Below are positions 26,014 through 34,688 of a DNA stretch of 64,000 bases, one piece after another. The notes beneath the pieces are model-generated. The model did not search any database. It was not told the origin of the DNA and was given only the letters and a program-made list of their open reading frames with translations. This DNA is from Paenibacillus sp. FSL W8-0186. Its GTDB lineage: Bacteria > Bacillota > Bacilli > Paenibacillales > Paenibacillaceae. How positions within the stretch are numbered: the stretch's first letter is position 1; each line of letters opens with the position of its first letter. Made by a program: the position numbers and the translations under genes. The DNA lies in contig NZ_CP150207.1 of the NCBI RefSeq assembly GCF_037969765.1, positions 2,907,001 to 2,971,000 on the forward strand. Direction: 5' to 3'.

Positions 26014-26862
26014 TCAATTTGAGGATTTGGTCAATAACTCGGCGGCAATTTCGCTGGCCATCCAATGTCCCGATTTGCGCGAGGTCAGCAATTCATGTTT
26101 GGGACGTGCCCATAATCCAATATCGCCGCCATTAACGGAGAATATTTCACCGCTAAGTTCCCGGCATTGAGGCAGACTTAGCGCCACTGCCAGCTCGGCC
26201 GCCTCTTCAGGCGTTCCGATTCGCCAATAATCAGGGAGGCTTTGGCCCGCAGCCTCCGCATCCCGCCTCGCCCGCTCGACATACGGAGCCGACATGTCCG
26301 TCAAGGCCGCTGGAGCGATGGCATTGACGCTAATTCCGTAATCACTGAGCTCCAGCGCCAGCGTCCACGTCATACCGAGCAATCCGGCTTTGGCCGCGCT
26401 GTAGTTAAGCTGACCCGCCGTTCCGGTTAAGGCTGCTGTCGATGTCATGTTGATGATGCAGCCCTGTCTTCTCTCCCTCATGCCGGGCAGCGCGGCATGA
26501 ATACAGGAGAAGGCTCCTTTCAAATGGGTGTTGATTACAGCATCCCAATCTTCTTCGCTAAGCTTGTGCGCCATTTTATCGCGGATAATTCCAGCGTTGT
26601 TCACCAGGATATCCACCTGGCCGAACTCCGCCATCGCCGCAGAGATGATCCGGGCCCCCCCCTTCATCGTATGGACTGATTCGGCGATGCCGATCGCGAC
26701 GCCGCCGTTTTGGTGAATTTCCTCAACCACCTCGTTAACACGGCTTGCATCGGTACCGTTAACGACCACCCGGGCACCTTCTTGTGCCATTCTAAGGGCG
26801 ATCGCCCGGCCGATACCGCGGCTGGAGCCGGTTATCACTGCAGTTTGCTGGTTAAGTTGCAT
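26014..26862 (-). CDS. Short-chain dehydrogenase, FabG/3-oxoacyl reductase-like
   Basis: The 282-residue reductase has the NAD(P) motif ITGSSRGIGRA, DILVNNAGI, the catalytic Ser in NMTSTAALTG and the YSAAK catalytic pair, then SVNAIAPAA. The C-terminus after about 245 extends some 35 residues beyond FabG (ending KHELLTSRKSGHWMASEIAAELL). It would reduce a 3-oxoacyl-CoA or -ACP. AAAAAGGAGGCGACAAC precedes the ATG; it lies 15 bases after the thiolase gene. Confidence 0.9.
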   Translation of the reverse strand: MQLNQQTAVITGSSRGIGRAIALRMAQEGARVVVNGTDASRVNEVVEEIHQNGGVAIGIAESVHTMKGGARIISAAMAEFGQVDILVNNAGIIRDKMAHKLSEEDWDAVINTHLKGAFSCIHAALPGMRERRQGCIINMTSTAALTGTAGQLNYSAAKAGLLGMTWTLALELSDYGISVNAIAPAALTDMSAPYVERARRDAEAAGQSLPDYWRIGTPEEAAELAVALSLPQCRELSGEIFSVNGGDIGLWARPKHELLTSRKSGHWMASEIAAELLTKSSN

Positions 26863-26877
26863 GTTGTCGCCTCCTTT

Positions 26878-28047
26878 TTATTCGTATTTCTCCCATAACG
26901 TTGCGAGCCCCAGTCCGCCGCCGATACCAAGCGTCGTCATGCCCCTTGCAGCGTCCATGCTCCGCATTTCGCTGAACAGGCGCGTGACGAGAATGGCACC
27001 GGAGGCTCCGTAAGGATGACCCAGCGCGATAGCTCCGCCGCCGACATTGACGATGTCCTCCGGTATGCTCAGCTGCTGCAGAGAGGCCAGCACCTGCGAG
27101 GCAAAAGCTTCATTGAATTCCAGAATATCGAGATCACTTACCTTCAGGCTGTTTCTTGCGAGCAGCTTGCTTACTGCGGGTACAGGACCGATCCCTAAAT
27201 AATTCGGATCAACGCCAGCTGCGGCCGAATCGACGAACTGAATGACAGGCTGCAAGCCTAATGAGCGGGCCATCTTTAGTGACATCAACAGGACGATCGC
27301 TGCACCGTCATTGACCGGACAAGCATTGCCCGCCGTTACCGTGCCGTCGGCATCGAATGCGGGCGGCAGAGCCGCAAGCTTCTCGAGCGTTGTGCCGGGG
27401 CGCGGACATTCATCCGTATCGATGATTTTTGCTTCCCGGTCTGCTGTAATGGTGATTGGCACGATTTCGCGTTGAAAGCGCCCGCTGCGGATCGAGTCCA
27501 CAGCCTTTTTTTGGCTATGAAGCGCATACAAATCCTGCTGCTCCCTGGTGATCCCGTAGAGTTCAGCGACATTGTTTGCGGCCTTGCCCATGTCCGGATC
27601 ACCGATACAATCAGGCGAGAACCTTGCGCGGCCCATAATAGCAGGAAATCCCCGGCCATATAATGAAAGAGGTTTATCGATCTTCCACGGCGCTCGGCTT
27701 GTGCTCTCCACACCGCCCGCCAAATAGATCTCGCCTGCTCCAGCCTGAATCAGCCGCGCCGCCAGATGGATCGCTTCGAGACCCGAACCGCACTGACGAT
27801 CGACCGTAACTCCTGGAACCTCCACCGGGAGTCCGGCGGTCAAAGCGGACAATCTGGCGATATTGCCGCCAGGGCCAACTGCATTGCCGAGGATTACGTC
27901 ATCGATATCCCCAGGGTTCACGGAGGTTTCGCCCAGAATAGCTCGAATCACCTCTGCGGCGAGCACCTCGGGCGGAATCTCCCTGAACATTCCTCCATAT
28001 TTGCCGATGGCCGTTCGTTTGGCAGCTACAATCACAGGAATGGACAT
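26878..28047 (-). CDS. Thiolase-family protein lacking the second catalytic cysteine (YhfS-like)
   Basis: The 389-residue protein has thiolase motifs throughout: the acyl-accepting Cys in VDRQCGSGLEAIHLA, NEAFASQV, and the His in GGAIALGHPYGASGA. The usual C-terminal Cys-x-GGG motif reads LGIGGGLGLATL, so the general acid/base Cys is Gly. Canonical thiolysis or Claisen activity may therefore be impaired or changed. It follows the ligase stop by two bases, as yhfS follows yhfT in B. subtilis. ATG at 28047 follows GGAAGGGTGGTG. Confidence 0.88.
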   Translation of the reverse strand: MSIPVIVAAKRTAIGKYGGMFREIPPEVLAAEVIRAILGETSVNPGDIDDVILGNAVGPGGNIARLSALTAGLPVEVPGVTVDRQCGSGLEAIHLAARLIQAGAGEIYLAGGVESTSRAPWKIDKPLSLYGRGFPAIMGRARFSPDCIGDPDMGKAANNVAELYGITREQQDLYALHSQKKAVDSIRSGRFQREIVPITITADREAKIIDTDECPRPGTTLEKLAALPPAFDADGTVTAGNACPVNDGAAIVLLMSLKMARSLGLQPVIQFVDSAAAGVDPNYLGIGPVPAVSKLLARNSLKVSDLDILEFNEAFASQVLASLQQLSIPEDIVNVGGGAIALGHPYGASGAILVTRLFSEMRSMDAARGMTTLGIGGGLGLATLWEKYE

Positions 28048-28049
28048 AC

Positions 28050-29603
28050 TCACACCACCCTTCCGGCCAGCCAATCATGGATGGACGCGCGTGATATTTT
28101 GCCGCTGTTCGTGTAAGGGAAAGATTCGACCCGCAAAATTTCCTTCGGGCATTTATAGCTGGCCAGCCGCTTGCGGCAGTGCGCCATAATATCCTGATCG
28201 CTGATGACCGCGTCTTGTTTTGCTTTCACGAGAGCCACAACCTTTTGCCCCCAGTAGGCGTCAGGCAATCCAGCTACAATGGCCTCCTCGATTTCCTCCA
28301 ACGACAGCAAAATTTTCTCGATCTCTTCGGGGTAAATGTTAAGCCCTCCGCTGATGATCATATTGTTGCTTCTGCCCACCATATAGAGAAAGCCTTCTGA
28401 GTCCCTCATCGCCAGATCTCCTACCGTTGCCCATTCTCCATGGATAACCTGCTTCGTTTCGTCTGCATTATTGAAGTAGCCGGAGAAAATCATGCTGCTT
28501 CTGATATAAATCTGTCCCACTTCGCCTGCCCCTGCTTCTGTACCGTCAGGCTTACGCAAGGACACCTCCACTCCGTTAAACGGCTTGCCGATCGAGTCCG
28601 GTCTAGCTTCGTTGCCTGCCGGATCCAGCACCGTGACGAAGCTGAGCTCGGAAGCGCCATAGAATTCGTAAATGCCTGCCTGAGGAAAGACCTCCCCTGC
28701 CTTCACCTTCGATTCCGGTGTCCACTTGTCTCCCGTCGTAATTAATGATTTTACTTGCGGCGCAGCAAAAACAGGGGTTTGCGAGATCGCTTCATGGTAC
28801 AGCGCTTCGAATATCGTTGGAACGAGATAAATATGGGTAATGGGACAGTCTTCCAGCATAGCCAGCGCCGGCGCGGCCTTGAATTTTCGCGGGAGATAGA
28901 AGGTTCCGCCAAGATACAAGGTTTGAATCGCCGCATAAATCGTCAAAGAGTGAACTAGCGGCCCGGTACCGAGAACATGGTCGGCTTCGCTTAAGCCAAA
29001 TGCCTCCTTGGCCTGAGCGAAGCTCTCCATCCATGAATGCTGAGCACGGAGAAAGCCTTTCGGCATTCCGGTGGTTCCTGAAGTAAACCCCATATAGAAT
29101 ATGCTGTCCAGGGTTGAGTTACGGGGAAATCGGTACCCGGTTGAACCAGTTCTGGCGGCAGTCGCATTGCCTTCACAGCTATGGTTCCTAATTTCCTCCG
29201 GTACTGCGGAATCGCTGTCGATGACGATCAGCTTCGTCGTATCAGGAACACTGGCCAAGCGAGGCAGCAAATCGATGCCAACAACCAAAATAGCCGGCCT
29301 GCACTCCTCTAAAATCGCTTCGATATTTGCATCGGCCCATTTCGGATCGAATAGCGCTGAGCATAACCCGAGCTTTGCCGCAGCCAAAAAATATTGCACG
29401 AACTCCACGCTGTTATGCAGCAAGAAGCCGACAAGCGTATGCCCAGCTTGATCAAAGCTATTCTCAAAGGCCATAAGTTCGCAAGCCGCCTCGTTGATGG
29501 CCTTGTCAAGCTCCTGGTATGTCAACCGGCGGTGATCGACGACGAGCGCAGTTTTCTTCGGTTGTCCGTCGGCGTGTGCTTGAACGGCCTCCGTAATCAG
29601 CAT
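28050..29603 (-). CDS. AMP-dependent acyl-CoA/acid ligase (YhfT-like)
   Basis: The 517-residue adenylate-forming enzyme has the P-loop-like FTSGTTGMPKGF, the ATP motif IYEFYGASE, VGDLAMRDSEGFLYMVGRSNNMI and the C-terminal lysine in TNSGKISR. It should activate a carboxylic acid, probably a fatty acid, to the CoA thioester. Start chosen at ATG 29603, five to six bases after AGAAGGTG; a GTG at 29612 overlaps that site. Downstream of the YerA-like gene by 38 bases and directly upstream of the thiolase gene. Confidence 0.9.
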   Translation of the reverse strand: MLITEAVQAHADGQPKKTALVVDHRRLTYQELDKAINEAACELMAFENSFDQAGHTLVGFLLHNSVEFVQYFLAAAKLGLCSALFDPKWADANIEAILEECRPAILVVGIDLLPRLASVPDTTKLIVIDSDSAVPEEIRNHSCEGNATAARTGSTGYRFPRNSTLDSIFYMGFTSGTTGMPKGFLRAQHSWMESFAQAKEAFGLSEADHVLGTGPLVHSLTIYAAIQTLYLGGTFYLPRKFKAAPALAMLEDCPITHIYLVPTIFEALYHEAISQTPVFAAPQVKSLITTGDKWTPESKVKAGEVFPQAGIYEFYGASELSFVTVLDPAGNEARPDSIGKPFNGVEVSLRKPDGTEAGAGEVGQIYIRSSMIFSGYFNNADETKQVIHGEWATVGDLAMRDSEGFLYMVGRSNNMIISGGLNIYPEEIEKILLSLEEIEEAIVAGLPDAYWGQKVVALVKAKQDAVISDQDIMAHCRKRLASYKCPKEILRVESFPYTNSGKISRASIHDWLAGRVV

Positions 29604-29641
29604 AAGGATCACCTTCTCTGCAGAATGTTTGGTAAAGACAT

Positions 29642-31363
29642 CTAACGGGTATCCAGTCGAACAGGACTGGCAATCACATGTCCGTTCTTAACCAGATACA
29701 GTCCCTTCGCAGACATGCGTATGTTAGGCAGATGGGAAGCGGTCAGAAAAAGCAGCGTATAGGCAGGATCGCGAAACCGATAGCCGTGTTCCTTCATTCG
29801 ATGCGCAAAAAGCCCGAGGGATTCGCTGATCTCTTTTATGTTCCCGGCGCTCATTATGCCGCCTAACGGAAGGGGGATATGCAGCTTCTCCCCGTTGATG
29901 AAATAAGCCAGTATCCCGTCGCCACGCTTGTTCAGCTCCTGCAATATGTCGCATATCCCCTTTTCACTCCTGCCGATCAGCAAAGTATCGCCAGATGCGC
30001 TATAAGTGCTCGCCAGCGCCGTAACCCCAGAAGCAAAGCCTTTTATACGGGTATGAAGTGTCCACTTCCCTTTTGAGTCAAGCAGCGTCATGAAGCTCTC
30101 CTCGGCCTCCAGCGGTTCACCAGCAATAAATTCGTATGGCTTCGTAATGACATCGTTGACAAGCTCAATACCTGTGCTGCCTTGTTCACGGACCTGTCCC
30201 GGGACCAGCTCGGCAGGCACTCTTGGGGGCGGAAAATAGGAATGTAGCCAGCTTGCGACCGCAGCTTCATCGGCTGGCTGCATGTCTTCCCGGTCCCAGA
30301 TGCGCCATGTCCCCTGCTGCATAACGTGGAGCGGAGCCGGCTCGTTCAGCGAGTCCAGAACGTTGAAGCTGGCAAGCCTGCCGGGGGCAATGCCGCCCAG
30401 ATCTTCATCGAGCCCATAGTACGTCGCCGGATTCAGGGTAGCCAGCCTGTAAGCTTCAGCGGCGGATAAGCCGGCTTCCATGCACAGCTTGATCATGGCG
30501 GGAATGCTGTGCTCCTCCGTAAAATGCGGCGAAGGGCCGTCGCTCGTAAGCATAACGCGGCTCAAATTAAAACGCGGATCGCCGGCCAGGCCAGCCAAAA
30601 TATCCGGCAGATCCGGGCGTATGGAAGAATATCTGAGGCTGGCGTATAGCCCGAGCCTTAATCTCTTTAGCACATCGTCGGCATTTAGAGACTCGTGATC
30701 CGCTCCGATACCCGCCGCCGCGATCCCGCTGATTTTTTCATAGGAGACGCCTGGCAGATGACCTTCTACTCGCAAACACGCCCTCTTTAACAGATGCAGC
30801 CGTTCCAGCAGCTCCTCATCCCCCTGAAGAAGCTGAAACCATTCCGTAATTTCACCGCCTTGAATGACAAGCGGATGAGCAAGCCACGTTTTGAGCAAAT
30901 CCCGGTCGCCAGCCTGCACTTGATCAAAATTACACCACCACAAAAACATATGGCTGCTAATCTGGTCTAATTCCTCAATAAACGAGATCGCCCGCTCGCC
31001 AAGGAGCATAAGCAGGGACAAGTTATCGTTAATCGATAACACGGACCCTTGACGGAGCTGGCTAACGCCCCATGTGAACGGGTTGTACATTTGACAGGGA
31101 TGCGCATGAGGCTCAATATAACCGGGAACGACGATTTGCCTCTGCTCCAGTTCAATGATTTGCGTATTCGGCGATACTGCAAATTCCTTGTCTCCGACGT
31201 AGGCGATCCGGTTGCCGGAAACGTAAATATGACCCCTTTCAACTTGTCCCGTGTATACGTTGAGATAGGCTGCATTCTTCAACCAAACATCCGGAGGTTT
31301 GCGGCCAAGGGATACGGCAATAAGGTCGCGGTATGCTTCAAGAGTGCATGGATATATTCGCAT
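29642..31363 (-). CDS. YerA/adenine-deaminase-like amidohydrolase
   Basis: The 573-residue protein belongs to the adenine deaminase family: a metallo-dependent hydrolase barrel with VVPGYIEPHAHP, VEGHLPGVSYEKISGIAAAGIGADHES (split by active-site Glu and His), LTSDGPSP and the C-terminal adenine-deaminase domain (from about 400, with PLGGIMS). The HAH and DHE elements are kept. Family members deaminate adenine, but the YerA branch is distinct and uncharacterised to my knowledge, so the substrate is open. GAGGAGGAACG precedes ATG. It lies nine bases after ecfT, well inside the transporter operon. Confidence 0.85.
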   Translation of the reverse strand: MRIYPCTLEAYRDLIAVSLGRKPPDVWLKNAAYLNVYTGQVERGHIYVSGNRIAYVGDKEFAVSPNTQIIELEQRQIVVPGYIEPHAHPCQMYNPFTWGVSQLRQGSVLSINDNLSLLMLLGERAISFIEELDQISSHMFLWWCNFDQVQAGDRDLLKTWLAHPLVIQGGEITEWFQLLQGDEELLERLHLLKRACLRVEGHLPGVSYEKISGIAAAGIGADHESLNADDVLKRLRLGLYASLRYSSIRPDLPDILAGLAGDPRFNLSRVMLTSDGPSPHFTEEHSIPAMIKLCMEAGLSAAEAYRLATLNPATYYGLDEDLGGIAPGRLASFNVLDSLNEPAPLHVMQQGTWRIWDREDMQPADEAAVASWLHSYFPPPRVPAELVPGQVREQGSTGIELVNDVITKPYEFIAGEPLEAEESFMTLLDSKGKWTLHTRIKGFASGVTALASTYSASGDTLLIGRSEKGICDILQELNKRGDGILAYFINGEKLHIPLPLGGIMSAGNIKEISESLGLFAHRMKEHGYRFRDPAYTLLFLTASHLPNIRMSAKGLYLVKNGHVIASPVRLDTR

Positions 31364-31372
31364 CGTTCCTCC

Positions 31373-32176
31373 TCACATTCTGAGCGCGATCAGCACGGAC
31401 ATAAATAGTCCCGACACGAGTAGCGCTTTGAAGTCGATGGCTTGCAAAGCAAGTGTTCTTAGCTGTGTGCGCTGCATTCCTGGCTGATAACCCCGGGCTT
31501 CAATCGCCTGGGAGGCACTTTCGGCTTTCTGAAACGCCAGCATCAGGACGGGTACAATAATCGGGATAAAGTTCAGCAATCTTTTGACTATGTTGCCGGA
31601 AGCGAAATCAACGCCCCTGGCTCTTTGGGCTTTCATAATTTTGTCGGTTTCCTGCAGGAGAATCGGAATAAAACGGATCGTTAAAGTCATCATCATGGCG
31701 ATTTCCTGTGTCGGCACTCCTATTCTGCGCAGCGGTGACAGCAGTGTTTCAATGGCGCTGGTTAAATCACTCAGCTTCGTCGTTAACGTCAGCAAGGTGG
31801 CCATAGCTAACAGTAAAATGATGCGTACAGCAATCGCAATCGCCTTAAGCACGCCTTGCTCATAGATGGACACAGAGCCAAGTTGAATCAGCACCTCTCC
31901 GCCCTGCGTCAAGAAAATATGAAAGACCGAAGTAATGATCACAATCAGCCATACCGGCTTTAATCCTCTGATGATGTAGGTGGGCGGTATTTTGGAAATG
32001 GCAATGGCGGCCGCGACCATTAGCGCCAGCAGAACGTAAGAGACAAGCGTCGTGAGGAGCAGCGCCGAAATCATGAAGGCCATGACGATCAACAGCTTCG
32101 TTCGCGGATCGAGCTCATGGACCAGCGATTTCTTATCAATGTATTGGCCAAATATCAAATGCTGGGTCAAGGCCAT
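31373..32176 (-). CDS. ecfT: ECF transporter transmembrane protein EcfT
   Basis: The 267-residue membrane protein has five to six hydrophobic segments. The two cytoplasmic Ala-Arg-Gly signatures that couple to the ATPases are visible in MKAQRARGVDF and AIEARGYQPG. It links the biotin-binding BioY to EcfA1/EcfA2. GGAGGGGTCTGAAGC precedes the ATG; it lies three bases after ecfA2. Confidence 0.93.
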   Translation of the reverse strand: MALTQHLIFGQYIDKKSLVHELDPRTKLLIVMAFMISALLLTTLVSYVLLALMVAAAIAISKIPPTYIIRGLKPVWLIVIITSVFHIFLTQGGEVLIQLGSVSIYEQGVLKAIAIAVRIILLLAMATLLTLTTKLSDLTSAIETLLSPLRRIGVPTQEIAMMMTLTIRFIPILLQETDKIMKAQRARGVDFASGNIVKRLLNFIPIIVPVLMLAFQKAESASQAIEARGYQPGMQRTQLRTLALQAIDFKALLVSGLFMSVLIALRM

Positions 32177-32179
32177 GCT

Positions 32180-33055
32180 TCAGACCCCTCCTTTTCCGCT
32201 GGCGATAAGGAAATGATCGGCGAGCTGCGCCAGAATCGCTTCCTTCTTCACGGACTCAACCATTATAGGGGTGTACAGCTTGGCGTTTAATTGCTCGACG
32301 AGGGACAGCGCCAGCGGGAGCTTTAGTCCTAACGCCTCAATTTCCTGCCGATAATACGTAAAGAGGGTAAGCGGATCTGTTTTGAGTTTGACTTTACCAC
32401 TCTCGAAAACGATGACGTCTTCAGCGTACTCGGCCAATAGGTCCATATCATGGGTTACAATGACCAGCGTGCGCTGCTTCTCCTTGCGCCAGCTGAGAAA
32501 CAGCTCCATAAGCGACTTTTTGCCCTCGGTATCCAAACCTACCGTAGGCTCATCCAGAATAAGCACGGAAGGCTCCATTACCAGCACTCCGGCAATTGCA
32601 GCTCTCCTCTTCTCCCCGCCGCTTAGCTCAAATGGCGACCGATCTCCGAAAGATTCGTCCAGACCAACCAGCCTAAGCGCCTCCAGCGCCTTGGCTCGGA
32701 TCAGATCCTGCGGCCAGCCTAACTGGTTGGGACCAAAGGAAACATCCTTTAGAACGGTCTCCTCAAACAACTGGTGCTCCGGCATTTGAAATACGATGCC
32801 CACTTTGTCAAAGAGAACGGGCTTCCTTTTGCTGCCGCTCCTGATGATGGTGTCGCCAACGTGAATGCTTCCCCGCGTCGGGTACAGCAGTCCATTAAGA
32901 TGTTGGACGAAGGTAGATTTGCCAGAGCCCGTCCTTCCTACTACAGCGGTAATTTTATTGCTGTCCAGCTTCAAATTGAGTCCGCGCAGCACTTCGTTCT
33001 CGAGCGGCGTTCCAGCGTTATAGGAGTAAAATACGTCATTTAATGTAATTTCCAT
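32180..33055 (-). CDS. ecfA2: ECF transporter ATPase EcfA2
   Basis: The 291-residue ATPase shows Walker A GRTGSGKST, Q-loop FQMPEHQLFE, signature LSGGEKRRAAIAG and Walker B LILDEPTVGLD. ATG at 33055 gives the family start MEITLNDVFYSYN; the open frame to 33220 only shadows ecfA1. It overlaps the ecfA1 3' end by 16 bases, so the two ATPases are translationally coupled and form the heterodimer of the ECF module. Confidence 0.93.
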   Translation of the reverse strand: MEITLNDVFYSYNAGTPLENEVLRGLNLKLDSNKITAVVGRTGSGKSTFVQHLNGLLYPTRGSIHVGDTIIRSGSKRKPVLFDKVGIVFQMPEHQLFEETVLKDVSFGPNQLGWPQDLIRAKALEALRLVGLDESFGDRSPFELSGGEKRRAAIAGVLVMEPSVLILDEPTVGLDTEGKKSLMELFLSWRKEKQRTLVIVTHDMDLLAEYAEDVIVFESGKVKLKTDPLTLFTYYRQEIEALGLKLPLALSLVEQLNAKLYTPIMVESVKKEAILAQLADHFLIASGKGGV

Positions 33056-33852
33056 AATCCATCCACCAAATCTTCCATACAAAATAGGTTGCGCGGGAGC
33101 GGAATCCCTTTGCTTCGCAAAGCGTCCCTTACGTTTACAGCGAAAGGAGCCGCCAAGCCGGGAATCGACAGATAGTCCTCCTCGAACAGCTTGCCCGGCG
33201 GACCGTCGTACCGGATACATCCATGATCCAGAACGATCAGTCTAGATGCCTCGGCCAGTTCCTCCATATCATGAGTGATTGAAATGATTGTGATCCCCTT
33301 CCGATTCAGTTCCCTGATGAGGCCCAGCACCTGCTGTTTGCCTTCCGGATCAAGCATTGAAGTCGACTCGTCGAATATAATTACATCCGGCTCTACAGCC
33401 AGAATTCCGGCAATCGCTATTCTCTGTTTCTGACCGCCCGATAAGGAATCGACATCAGCATGGATGTTATCCAGCATGCCTACGCGTTCCAATACGAGCT
33501 TCACTTTCGTGGCAATCTCTTCCGGGGACAAGCAGAGATTCTGCAGGCCAAAAGCAACATCTTCATACACGGTAGAAGCAACGATCTGATTTTCGGGATT
33601 CTGGAAGACAATCCCGATTTTTTGTCGTATCGTTCCCAGTTCCCGTTCATTGCTGGTCCGGTACTCCTTATATCGAACCTCTCCCTCCGTAGGCAGCAGC
33701 AGCCCGTTGATCAGCTTGGCTGCCGTGGATTTCCCAGTGCCGTTTGTTCCTGCGATAATCACATATTCACCGGGTGAAATCGTAAAGGATATATCGCTGA
33801 GAACGCAGTCCTGCTGGGGATACTGGAATGAGACGCCCGAAAAATGAATCAT
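33040..33852 (-). CDS. ecfA1: ECF transporter ATPase EcfA1
   Basis: The 270-residue ATPase has Walker A GTNGTGKST, FQNPENQIVA, signature LSGGQKQRIAIAG and Walker B VIIFDESTSMLDP, where the Ser after Glu replaces the usual Pro or Ala. It partners EcfA2. TTGGAGGTCTTGCC precedes the ATG. A terminator-like hairpin separates it from bioY, so its level may be set separately. Confidence 0.93.
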   Translation of the reverse strand: MIHFSGVSFQYPQQDCVLSDISFTISPGEYVIIAGTNGTGKSTAAKLINGLLLPTEGEVRYKEYRTSNERELGTIRQKIGIVFQNPENQIVASTVYEDVAFGLQNLCLSPEEIATKVKLVLERVGMLDNIHADVDSLSGGQKQRIAIAGILAVEPDVIIFDESTSMLDPEGKQQVLGLIRELNRKGITIISITHDMEELAEASRLIVLDHGCIRYDGPPGKLFEEDYLSIPGLAAPFAVNVRDALRSKGIPLPRNLFCMEDLVDGLWKLH

Positions 33853-33904
33853 GGCAAGACCTCCAATTGATGTTAGTAGTGCAGAAGCAATGGAAATGTT
33901 TGGT

Positions 33905-33937
33905 TGAAAAAAGGTTTGCCAAGTGGAGGCAAACCTT
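33905..33937 (-). terminator. Intra-operon terminator between bioY and ecfA1
   Basis: The perfect stem AAGGTTTGCC/GGCAAACCTT (33911-33937) with a 7-base loop is followed on the minus strand by TTTTTTC. It should reduce or end transcription after bioY. Confidence 0.8.
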
Positions 33938-33961
33938 ACGTATTCGCAATGGTAGGGAGAT

Positions 33962-34531
33962 TTAAGCTTTGTGTGAGCGGCTGTTCGCCTGGCGGAGCAT
34001 AACTGAACTTACCTTCAGCATTCTGATTGCAATTAGTGAAGAGACAACGACCTTCAGCAGATCGCCAGGGATGAAGGTGATGTTGCCAATAATGGCTTTC
34101 CCAAGCGGTACATCCGTCATGAAGGACATGTAAGGGATGCCGACGGCATAAATGATCAGGATTCCGCCAACCACATTGATCAATATCAATTTCCAGAGGT
34201 TGATGCGTGCACCCATGCGCTGCACCATGTATCCAATCAAAAATGCAGCGATCGGCCAGCTTAAGAAGTAACCTCCGGTTGGACTGGCCAGGACGGACAA
34301 GCCTCCTCTTCCACCGGACAATAGAGGCGCTCCTGCGAGGACGATGATTGCGAAGATAAGCAGACTTAATCCTCCTAGTCTAGCGCCTAAAATACTTCCG
34401 GCCAACATGACTCCCAACGTTTGAACTGTAATCGGCACGGGGATGAACGGGAGCGGAATAGGAGGCAATAAACCTAAAACAGCCATGACTGCAGCAAATA
34501 AAGCCACATACATCATATCTTTGATTTTCAT
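33962..34531 (-). CDS. bioY: Biotin ECF transporter S component BioY
   Basis: The 189-residue membrane protein is the biotin-binding S component. Typical features are PPIPLPFIPVPITVQTLGVMLAG, GGRGGLSVLASPTGGYFLSWP with the biotin-contact region, and GITFIPGD-like NITFIPGDLLKVV. I chose ATG at 34531 because AGGGGGCCG lies about seven bases upstream. It heads the leftward cluster; in B. subtilis its counterpart yhfU heads yhfUTS under BirA. Confidence 0.93.
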   Translation of the reverse strand: MKIKDMMYVALFAAVMAVLGLLPPIPLPFIPVPITVQTLGVMLAGSILGARLGGLSLLIFAIIVLAGAPLLSGGRGGLSVLASPTGGYFLSWPIAAFLIGYMVQRMGARINLWKLILINVVGGILIIYAVGIPYMSFMTDVPLGKAIIGNITFIPGDLLKVVVSSLIAIRMLKVSSVMLRQANSRSHKA

Positions 34532-34573
34532 AAATCGGCCCCCTACTATTCGATTTTCATTTAATAGATTCAA

Positions 34574-34614
34574 TATTGACACAATAATGACATAATATTT
34601 TTTTCATGTCAATA
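34574..34614 (-). promoter_or_regulatory. bioY: bioY promoter with overlapping dyad (candidate BirA operator)
   Basis: On the minus strand TTGACA (34607-34612) and CATTAT (34584-34589) are 17 bp apart. TATTGACA/TGTCAATA at 34574-34581 and 34607-34614 form an 8-bp inverted repeat, and TGACAT/ATGTCA (34588-34593, 34606-34611) form a second within it. Binding there would block the promoter. The spacing differs from the best-known BirA sites, so BirA control is inferred from gene context. Confidence 0.5.
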
Positions 34615-34631
34615 ATTAACTTTTTAAGACA

Positions 34632-34670
34632 AAAAAACAAATAGCGCCTCACTTGGCAGTGAGACGCTAT
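34632..34670 (-). terminator. Terminator of the cysJI operon
   Basis: A 13-pair stem (34641-34653 with 34658-34670, one mismatch, arms beginning ATAGCG) is followed on the minus strand by TTTGTTTTTTTG. It lies 18 bases after the cysI stop. Confidence 0.85.
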
Positions 34671-34688
34671 GCTTGACTCGGCTTTATT

